Below, in pieces: positions 54,446 through 60,676 of a DNA stretch of 60,676 bases. Source of the stretch: Candidatus Manganitrophaceae bacterium (lineage in GTDB: Bacteria > Nitrospirota > Nitrospiria > SBBL01 > Manganitrophaceae); contig JACQEZ010000010.1 in the NCBI GenBank assembly GCA_016200325.1, positions 1 through 60,676 on the forward strand, given 5' to 3'. The notes below the pieces were generated by a model, which did not search any database, was not told the origin of the DNA, and saw only the letters and a list, made by a program, of their open reading frames with translations. The stretch's first letter is position 1; the number at the start of each line of letters is the position of its first letter. The position numbers were made by a program, and so were the translations under genes.

Positions 54446-54832
54446 ATGAAACGATTGATGGTTGGAGCCGTTTTTTTTTTATTGTCGATCCGGCCGGGGT
54501 CGGCCAAGACATTGGCGTTGAGCGGCATTCCCGATATTCAGACGAAGAGTACGATGGATGAGACGATCCGCATCGAAGTCGACAGCGTGAAGAAAAAGGG
54601 GCTTCGGGTGGTGATCGTCAAAGAAGGAGATCAGTATTATTGGGAGACGCGGGATCGGAGAAAGCTGACCCGAACGACGCAAGGGAACATGATCCTCTTC
54701 CTCGACCCGACCGGTGGGGGCTATATCAAGGTGGCGCCGACCCCCGACGGGAAGGCCATTTATATGGAGCACCTGAGCCAGGGGCTGGAGACGTTTACGT
54801 ATTGGGGGGTGGTGGAGCATTTGGAGCCCTAG
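54446..54832 (+). CDS. Small secreted protein, unknown function
   Basis: The ATG at 54446 follows GAGGAGAACGAGGTG, and the product then starts with a signal peptide (MKRLMVGAVFFLLSI, ending near GSAK). The 128 residues include a beta-rich core (IRIEVDSVKKKGLRVVIVKE, YYWETRDRRKLTRTT, GGGYIKVAPTPDGKAIYMEH). No family is recognised. It lies divergent from the AbiGi-family gene and shortly before DUF169. Confidence 0.7.
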   Translation: MKRLMVGAVFFLLSIRPGSAKTLALSGIPDIQTKSTMDETIRIEVDSVKKKGLRVVIVKEGDQYYWETRDRRKLTRTTQGNMILFLDPTGGGYIKVAPTPDGKAIYMEHLSQGLETFTYWGVVEHLEP

Positions 54833-54849
54833 GAAATTAATGTCTTCAC

Positions 54850-54879
54850 TGGACAGTCCTCTTTGGGTCGTCCTATAAT
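54850..54879 (+). promoter_or_regulatory. Sigma-70 promoter of the DUF169 gene
   Basis: TGGACA (54850-54855) and a perfect TATAAT (54874-54879) are 18 bases apart, 54 bases before the ATG. Confidence 0.6.
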
Positions 54880-54933
54880 ACCAATACTGAGTTGGGCATG
54901 ACCCATCAACCTTATCATAAAAGGAGCGTTCCT

Positions 54934-55656
54934 ATGCCAAGCTATGTTTCGTTGTCTCAGACGTTGATCTCTCTTCTGGGGTTGGATCGGCCGCCGGTAG
55001 GGGTGGCGCCGGTGGAAAGCGCTCCGCAGGGGGTGCCGGTTTTTAGAGGGGTCTCCCCCTCGGCGTGTAGTTTTTGGCGACAGGCGGAGAAGGAGCTCTT
55101 TGCCGCGTCTGCCGCCGAGCATATGAATTGTCCGATCGGGGCGATGGTGATGGGGTTTGAGCTGACGCCGCAGGCGGAGCGAGGGCTGAACCAGGCGCTG
55201 ACGATGATGTGTCAGGTCGGGTATGTAAAGCCGGAAGAGGCATCGCAGATTCCGAGCCTCGCACGTCAGGGGAAGATGATGCTCTATGGTCCGCTCTCCA
55301 ATTTTCCGATTGCGCCGGAAGTGGTGGTGCTCTGGCTGCAGCCGTCGCAGGCGATGTTGCTGCGGGAGGCGACGGGGGATGCGGAGTGGAAGAGCGATGT
55401 CTCCTCCAAAATTTTCGGGCGCCCGGCCTGTGCCGCATTGGCGGTCGCCTCACAGGGGGCGGCGGTCTCTCTCTCCTTCGGTTGCAGTGGAATGCGGACC
55501 TTTACCGGCGTAGAGCCCTCATATATGCTGGCGGCGCTCTCGGGCCGGCAGCTCGATCTTCTGGAGCCGGGATTGCAGAGAATGCACCAGGCCAATTGCG
55601 ACATGCAAGCCTTCTACAACCAGCAGAAGAATGCATTTCCATTTAAAAAGGGATAG
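54934..55656 (+). CDS. DUF169 family protein
   Basis: The 240-residue soluble protein shows DUF169 features: LGLDRPPVGVAPV, the Cys-containing SPSACSFWRQAEK, CPIGAMVMGFEL, GPLSNFPIAPEVVVLWLQPSQAMLL and SFGCSGMRTFTGV. Conserved cysteines suggest metal or cofactor binding, but the function of DUF169 is not established. The start is fixed by AAAAGGAGCG directly upstream, and its own promoter is at 54850-54879. It converges on the GGDEF-EAL gene. Confidence 0.88.
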   Translation: MPSYVSLSQTLISLLGLDRPPVGVAPVESAPQGVPVFRGVSPSACSFWRQAEKELFAASAAEHMNCPIGAMVMGFELTPQAERGLNQALTMMCQVGYVKPEEASQIPSLARQGKMMLYGPLSNFPIAPEVVVLWLQPSQAMLLREATGDAEWKSDVSSKIFGRPACAALAVASQGAAVSLSFGCSGMRTFTGVEPSYMLAALSGRQLDLLEPGLQRMHQANCDMQAFYNQQKNAFPFKKG

Positions 55657-55682
55657 AAAGCCGGGCGGTTTTCCGAGGTTGC

Positions 55683-57239
55683 TTATTTGGGAAGGCGGGG
55701 TCGGGGTGGTTGGGTTTTAAATGCTTTAGGTTTTCCGAGAAGATAGCCTTGGGCCAGGTGGACGCCGAGCTCGCCGACGATTTCTAATTCCTCATCGGTC
55801 TCGATTCCTTCCGCGACCATGCCGACGGCCACATATTCTTGGAGGGCGGTGATCAGATTCTTCAGGAAATTTCTGAACTTCTTCGAGGAGACCGCCTGAA
55901 GCGTCGTCAGCCGGTCGATCTTGATGTAGTCGGGCATCAGTTGTGCGACAAAAGGGAGTGAGATAAACCCGGCGCCAAAATCATCGATCGCGAATTTAAA
56001 TCCCTTTTCCCGCCACCTTTCGGCCATTCGAAGATGTCGCTCGACATTGTGTAGCGCCTCTGCTTCCGAGATCTCTAAAATAACGTCGACGCCGGCCGGT
56101 TTTGGAATCGAATCCATTCGGCTGAGAATTTCCGAATCGATATTGATAAACAATCGATCGAGTCGGTGTTCCTCCGCCGCCTTGATCTGTGAGCTGAAGC
56201 AGATCTGCTTCAGCTCGTTGAGTTGGCCGATGGTGTGATATCTTCGGAACAGATCAAAGACGTTCAGCTTCCCTTTCGGGTCCCGCGTGAGCGCCTCATA
56301 GCCGATGATCTCTTTCGATCGCAGATCGATAATCGGCTGAAAGACCACCTTGACCGCGGTCTCATTCAGCGGATAGCCTTCATCGCCGATATGAATCTTT
56401 TCCCCACCCCGCCTCGCGATATAGAGGGCCCGGTCGGCGAGATGGATCAACTTGTCGAGATTGTCACCATGGTCAGGATAAAGGGAGACCCCGATGCTTA
56501 AATCGAGCGGGACGCGGGCTTTTTTCCCGATCTTGCGAATTCCCTTGCGGATTCGGTCGGCGGCGATGAAAACCCCTTCGCGGGTCGCTTTTGCCAGGAC
56601 GACGACGATCTCATCCCCTCCCCAACGGAAGATCAAATCCGATCCCCGCGTCAGCTGCTTGATCTCCAGAGCGACCGCCTTTAAGATCTCATCCCCCAAT
56701 TGGCGGCCCTTCGTTTCATTCAGGCTCTTAAAATTGTCGAGGTCGCAGAGCAAAAAAGCGAGGCCATGTTTGTTCCGGTCGGCCCGGATGATCTCCTCTT
56801 CGGCCCGGTGGTCAAAATAGCGGCGGTTGTAAAGCCCGGTGAGGGTATCGCGCATCGCCTCCGATCGGATCTGGTCCATCAGCGATCGAATCTGTCGATT
56901 CTGTCGAAGCATGTTTTGCACGAGCTGCCAGAGGAGCCGTGCCTCCGTTCCACTGAATAACTCAGCCGACTTCCTTTTGTGCTCCAAAATATACGCAGGC
57001 ATATCGGGGTCGCTCGTCACATCTAAAATGAGGTCGGCCTCGTCTCGCGTGATCAGCTCCAGCAGAGAGGTGGTGCTCGGAATGCCGAGACGGGCCGCCT
57101 CTTGCATGCCGACGGCCTCTTTATTGATATCGGTGATCCCGACGAGTTGAATGTCGGGAATTTCGGCAAAACACTGGAGCAGGGCGAGTCCCCCCTTTCC
57201 ACCCCCGACGATCGCAATCCGGATGAGCATCTCAGACAT
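55683..57239 (-). CDS. Rossmann-domain GGDEF-EAL protein (c-di-GMP turnover)
   Basis: The 518-residue protein has an N-terminal Rossmann-like domain (1-95) with the dinucleotide motif VGGGKGGLALL and GITDINKEAVGM, resembling GFO/IDH-type dehydrogenase NAD-binding domains. After a helical linker it has a GGDEF domain (~125-290: RDTLTGLYNRR, WGGDEI at 206-211, with an I-site RxxD at 198-201 five residues before) and an EAL domain (~295-505). The EAL residues are present: EAL 315-317, Asn366, Glu389, AIDD 417-420, Lys440 and AEG with Glu477. It may therefore both make and degrade c-di-GMP, with the Rossmann domain as a possible redox or metabolite sensor. Confidence 0.88.
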   Translation of the reverse strand: MSEMLIRIAIVGGGKGGLALLQCFAEIPDIQLVGITDINKEAVGMQEAARLGIPSTTSLLELITRDEADLILDVTSDPDMPAYILEHKRKSAELFSGTEARLLWQLVQNMLRQNRQIRSLMDQIRSEAMRDTLTGLYNRRYFDHRAEEEIIRADRNKHGLAFLLCDLDNFKSLNETKGRQLGDEILKAVALEIKQLTRGSDLIFRWGGDEIVVVLAKATREGVFIAADRIRKGIRKIGKKARVPLDLSIGVSLYPDHGDNLDKLIHLADRALYIARRGGEKIHIGDEGYPLNETAVKVVFQPIIDLRSKEIIGYEALTRDPKGKLNVFDLFRRYHTIGQLNELKQICFSSQIKAAEEHRLDRLFINIDSEILSRMDSIPKPAGVDVILEISEAEALHNVERHLRMAERWREKGFKFAIDDFGAGFISLPFVAQLMPDYIKIDRLTTLQAVSSKKFRNFLKNLITALQEYVAVGMVAEGIETDEELEIVGELGVHLAQGYLLGKPKAFKTQPPRPRLPK

Positions 57240-57420
57240 GTGAACTAATATACCATTACGGCGGAATTTGACAAGAGAACAGAGGAAGCAAGTGCGCCGT
57301 ATCCCGGTTCAAAGGTCCATTGCCCAATTGCATAGACCGCTGGAAAACTTTATAATGCAGGTTGCAACGCAATGTCTCTCCTGCGTTGGAAGGGGTCTCT
57401 GGGTCAAAGAAAGAGGTGTG

Positions 57421-58887
57421 ATGAGGCAACCGGGCGACATTCTCCTGATCTCCTGCTATGAATTGGGGCACCAGCCGATCGGGATCGCCATGCCGATGGG
57501 ATTTCTCAAGCGGGCCGGCTATGCGCCGGAAGGAATCGATCTTTCCGTCGAAAAGCTCGATTTGGAAAAGGTCCGGCGCGCCGTATGGATCGGCATCGCC
57601 GTCCCGATGCACACGGCGCTTCGGATCGGCGCGCGGGTGCTGGCGCGGGTGCGGGAGATCAACCCCCGCTGCCATGTCGCTTTTTTCGGCCTGTATGCCT
57701 CGCTCAACGAAGGATTTCTCTTAGCACAGGGGGCCGATTCGGTGATCGGCGGGGAGTACGAGGGGCCGTTGCTGACCTTGATTGAGCGGCTTTCCGCCGG
57801 CCCGGCCGGCGCGGTCGATGCGGACGATTCAATCGAAGGGGTCAGCCGGAAAAAGGGGAGGCGTTCGCCGCTGCTCGACCATCTTCCGTTCGCAGTGCCC
57901 GACCGGCAGGCGCTTCCTCCGCTCGCTCAATATGCACAGCTCGAGGAGAACGGCGTTCGTCGGACCGCCGGGTATGTCGAGGCGAGCCGCGGCTGCCGTC
58001 ACCTCTGCCGCCATTGTCCGATCCCGCCGGTGTATGACGGCCGTTTTTTCCTGATCCCCTACGAGACGGTCCTGGAAGATATCCGCAATCTGGTCCGACT
58101 CGGAGCGACCCATATTACCTTCGGCGATCCCGATTTTCTCAACGGCCCGAATCATTCGTTCCGGATCGTCCGCGCGATGCACGATGCTTTTCCGGAGCTC
58201 ACGTTCGATTTTACCGCCAAGGTCGAGCATCTCTTAAAGCATCGCACGCTGATTCCGGCGTTTGCCTCACTCGGCGGCCGGTTTATCATCTCGGCGGTTG
58301 AGTCTTTGAGCGAGACCGTTCTGCTGCATCTTGCAAAGAACCACACCCGGGCCGACATTCTCGAAGCGCTGAAAACCGTCCGAGAAGCGGGGATGGCGCT
58401 CCGGCCGTCGCTCGTTCCATTTACCCCCTGGACGACACTCGATGACATGGCCGATCTGTTCCACTTTGTCGAACGGGAAGGGTTGATCGATGCCATCGAC
58501 CCGGTCCAATATTCGATCCGTCTTCTCGTTCCGCCGGGATCGCTTTTTTTGACGGAAGCGAGCATGGCGCCGCATCTCGGCCCGCTCGCCCAGGAGCGCT
58601 TTACCTATCAATGGCGTCATCCCGATCCACGGATGGATGCGCTGCAAAAGGAGATCAGCCGGTGGGTAGAGCAGGGGACCGCCGCGGAGGAAGATCCGGC
58701 GATTCTCTTCTATCGGTTGAAAGAACGGGTGGCGGCCCTGCAGGAAGGGCGGCCACCCCGGCCGGTCGATGTGACGGTCGATCCGAACCGCGCCAAGCCG
58801 CCCCGGCTGACGGAGCCTTGGTTTTGTTGCGCGGAGCCGACTGAAAATCAGTTTGCCATCCTTGAGGCGTCCGACAAGATCCTCTAG
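57421..58887 (+). CDS. CCAEP-tail radical SAM protein with B12-binding-like domain
   Basis: I placed the start at 57421 (ATG just after AAGAAAGAGGTGTG). The 488-residue protein begins with a cobalamin-binding-like alpha/beta region (~1-140) and has the radical SAM cluster motif Cys192-x3-Cys196-x2-Cys199 (CRHLCRHCP). It ends with PWFCCAEPTENQF, the tail that defines the CUAEP/CCAEP-tail radical SAM family, in which the second position is selenocysteine in some members and Cys470 here. The chemistry is unknown; a tail Cys might serve as a second cluster or redox ligand. No obvious partner gene adjoins it. Confidence 0.9.
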   Translation: MRQPGDILLISCYELGHQPIGIAMPMGFLKRAGYAPEGIDLSVEKLDLEKVRRAVWIGIAVPMHTALRIGARVLARVREINPRCHVAFFGLYASLNEGFLLAQGADSVIGGEYEGPLLTLIERLSAGPAGAVDADDSIEGVSRKKGRRSPLLDHLPFAVPDRQALPPLAQYAQLEENGVRRTAGYVEASRGCRHLCRHCPIPPVYDGRFFLIPYETVLEDIRNLVRLGATHITFGDPDFLNGPNHSFRIVRAMHDAFPELTFDFTAKVEHLLKHRTLIPAFASLGGRFIISAVESLSETVLLHLAKNHTRADILEALKTVREAGMALRPSLVPFTPWTTLDDMADLFHFVEREGLIDAIDPVQYSIRLLVPPGSLFLTEASMAPHLGPLAQERFTYQWRHPDPRMDALQKEISRWVEQGTAAEEDPAILFYRLKERVAALQEGRPPRPVDVTVDPNRAKPPRLTEPWFCCAEPTENQFAILEASDKIL

Positions 58888-59099
58888 GCTGTGTTTTTTA
58901 GCCCTCTTCAATCATCTCACCTTCTCATCAATTTAATTGTATTAACCTCCTTTCTTAGAGGCTGGTTTCCTCTGGCCTTCTCCCGATTGCGCCGAGAAAT
59001 AAGATTGTTCTATGCTTGAATGATCCAAGCCGATTATGCGTTTGGCCCCTTACCATTCATGGCGCATTCATAACGACCCCAGTCAACGGAAGGACGGTC

Positions 59100-60212
59100 A
59101 TGGGTATCCCGAAGCGGTTCTTTTTTATTGCACTCCTCCTCGTTCTTTTCGGTTGTCGCAATTCCGACGAATCCTCTCCTCCGGCGGTCTCCGAGCCTCC
59201 TATCGTGCAGGAGATTCGGGCGACCGGCATTGATCGGTTTCTCGGTCAGACCGAGTCCCGAACGGAGCAGCAGGCCGAGTGGGAGGTTCATTTCTTCAAT
59301 CCGGCGGAGGGGCGTGCGATCTGCCTTTTCGGCGCCGAGTATCAAATCAGCATTCGACGGGGCGCTTCCAACAATGTCCTTTTTTATCTTCAAGGAGGAG
59401 GGGCCTGTTGGAGCAAGCTGACCTGCATCGATTTGAAAGATGTCACCGTCCGAGAGACCGCCGAGCGCTCGGCTCCCACCGGAATCTTGGACCCGACGCG
59501 GCCAGACAATCCATTTAAGGATTGGAATGTCGTCTTTGTTCCCTACTGCGACGGATCGGTCTTCAGCGGCGACAACACCCTCCAATATGGGGATCAGACC
59601 GCCTATCATCATGGTCTTGCGAATCTGGGAGCGGCGATCACCGCTTTGCAGCGGACCTTTCCCGCTCCGGATAAAGTCTTGGTCGCCGGCTCCAGCGCCG
59701 GCGGCTATGGGACCGTTTATGGGATGATGATGGCAAAGCTGGTCCTCCCCAATCAGAGCAACTGGGTCTTGAACGATTCCGGTCCCGGCCTCCAGAACCC
59801 GAATGACACCCTTGAGCAGCCTCAGCGGAATCAGAACTGGCCCTTTCCCCATTTCCTTCCGGAAAGCTGTACTTCCTGTCCGGCACAGCCGGCCTACATT
59901 TATGAGTGGGCGATCAGCCGCGATCCGAATCTGCGCGTCGGGATGTTCTCCTCGCTTCAGGATGTCGTCATCCGATCGTTTCTCCTGCTCGATGCGTCGG
60001 GGTTCGAAGCCCTTCTGCGACAGGTCACGGACGACATGGTGAGCCGGGTCGGTGCGCGGCTGCACCGTTTCTTCATCTCCGGGGAGATGCATACGATTCT
60101 GCTCGATCCGGGTTTTTATGATTTGCCTCTCAACGGCGTCTCGATGGCGCAGTGGGCTGGGGCGATGGTGAACAATGATGATGCCGCCTGGCCGGATATG
60201 GTGGCGCCGTAG
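59100..60212 (+). CDS. Pectinacetylesterase-family lipoprotein
   Basis: The 370-residue precursor has a signal peptide with lipobox (LLVLFGC), so it is anchored to a membrane. The esterase core shows LQGGGACWSK, VPYCDGSVFSGD, AGSSAGGYGT with the nucleophilic Ser, VLNDSGPG and GEMHTILLDP with the probable catalytic His. This is the pectin acetylesterase/Notum-like family, which deacetylates or deacylates sugars or lipids; the bacterial substrates are mostly unknown. I chose the ATG at 59100 (GGAAGGACGGTC upstream) over the upstream ATG at 59016. Confidence 0.85.
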   Translation: MGIPKRFFFIALLLVLFGCRNSDESSPPAVSEPPIVQEIRATGIDRFLGQTESRTEQQAEWEVHFFNPAEGRAICLFGAEYQISIRRGASNNVLFYLQGGGACWSKLTCIDLKDVTVRETAERSAPTGILDPTRPDNPFKDWNVVFVPYCDGSVFSGDNTLQYGDQTAYHHGLANLGAAITALQRTFPAPDKVLVAGSSAGGYGTVYGMMMAKLVLPNQSNWVLNDSGPGLQNPNDTLEQPQRNQNWPFPHFLPESCTSCPAQPAYIYEWAISRDPNLRVGMFSSLQDVVIRSFLLLDASGFEALLRQVTDDMVSRVGARLHRFFISGEMHTILLDPGFYDLPLNGVSMAQWAGAMVNNDDAAWPDMVAP

Positions 60213-60233
60213 AGACAGCCGTAACGCTTTTTG

Positions 60234-60676
60234 TGCCTGCCGAAGGCCGTGGGGTTTCACCCCGCCCCCCACCGTGGGGGCGCCTCGTCGCGCCCCCTCC
60301 GGCTTCCCCAGACGCCGGGGGTGGAACCCCCTGGCCCCCCTGCGGCCGAACTCGGCGCGACCGCACAAGAGCAGTGCGGACTGCACGCCACCGAGCAGAT
60401 AAACCTAATTCCGGGGCTTTTGAAATAAAGATCGTAAGCGCCTGCGCGGCAAGGGCGCACTCCGCCCCCCCACGCTGCTGCGTTTTATATCAGACGTTCT
60501 ATCGACCGAATCAGGTCACCTGTCGAAGTACCATCCGCGGTGCTCTCCCGCGCGTGGTACAAGTTGTGACCGTAAGGGGGGAGCGGGGGGGATCTCCCCC
60601 CGGCTGCACGGGGAGGCCGGAGGGGGCCGGGCAGTCGGCCCCCACGGTGGGGGGTGGGGTAAAACCCCACGACCTT
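60234..60676. mobile_element. MITE-like noncoding element, copy B (runs to window end)
   Basis: The left end TGCCTGCCGAAGGCCGTGGG is the inverse of the right end of copy A (22853 side). Shared internal blocks with copy A include CCGAACTCGGCGCGACCGCA and GTTTTATATCAGACG. The right end AAAACCCCACGACCTT reaches the window edge; only about a dozen bases of the expected end are missing. No coding gene is evident. It sits just after the esterase gene. Confidence 0.7.

Overview
The window (about 60.7 kb, GC-rich, strong AGGAGG-type ribosome binding sites, many Sec and lipoprotein signals, a Lol/MacB-like ABC system) looks like a chromosomal segment of a free-living Gram-negative bacterium with a large secretome. 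The combination of small secreted paralogues, cupredoxin-like proteins and DUF4091 proteins would fit a Nitrospirota-like lineage, but that placement is inference only. No tRNA, rRNA, CRISPR array, transposase or phage gene was seen.

Layout. 0-5.3 kb: the end of a DUF4091/concanavalin-like surface protein, a trypsin-like exported protease with a free-standing copy of its own N-terminal domain beside it, divergent exported methionine sulfoxide reductases (msrB/msrA) and a cyclic-nucleotide-binding protein. 5.7-12.1 kb: two paralogous tiny secreted proteins flanking an SGNH hydrolase, a decayed hybrid histidine kinase, a MarR regulator, a ClC channel and a cupredoxin-like exported protein whose promoter is overlapped by an 18-bp palindrome. 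12.3-22.0 kb: metallophosphoesterase, PEP carboxylase, a lipoprotein, DUF1499, a secreted toxin-like/immunity-like gene pair, and a giant phosphofructokinase fused to a histidine-phosphatase domain. 22.3-22.9 kb: a noncoding element with terminal inverted repeats, found again at the right edge of the window (60.2 kb to end). 23-30.7 kb: REC-PAS-histidine kinase, CDGSH protein, lipoprotein purple-acid-phosphatase-like protein, and a GlcD-GlcF-type FAD/Fe-S dehydrogenase with an apparently leaderless promoter plus a DCC-family protein. 31.5-34.3 kb: full-length DUF4091 protein and a secreted protein. 34.6-37.9 kb: aldehyde dehydrogenase, pyruvate kinase and a zinc-ribbon protein. 38.2-46.1 kb: two large secreted modular proteins (concanavalin-like, PKD and beta-propeller modules) separated by a cold-shock gene and a CBS-domain gene. 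46.1-53.4 kb: an ABC ATPase/permease/AttH-like hydrolase operon, an HtrA-like protease and a subtilase. 53.5-60.2 kb: an AbiGi-family protein, DUF169, a Rossmann-GGDEF-EAL protein, a CCAEP-tail radical SAM protein and a pectinacetylesterase-like lipoprotein.

How the genes work together. Three themes recur: central carbon metabolism (PEP carboxylase, pyruvate kinase, phosphofructokinase fusion, aldehyde dehydrogenase, 2-hydroxyacid dehydrogenase); the cell envelope and outside (proteases, modular adhesin-like proteins, phosphatases, esterases, exported Msr repair); and signalling (histidine kinases, c-di-GMP, CBS, cNMP). The most unusual items are the histidine-phosphatase/PFK-1 fusion, the inverted-repeat mobile-like element, the secreted toxin/immunity-like pair, the seven-blade propeller inserted inside a PKD domain, the Rossmann-GGDEF-EAL protein and the protease with a stand-alone N-domain neighbour.
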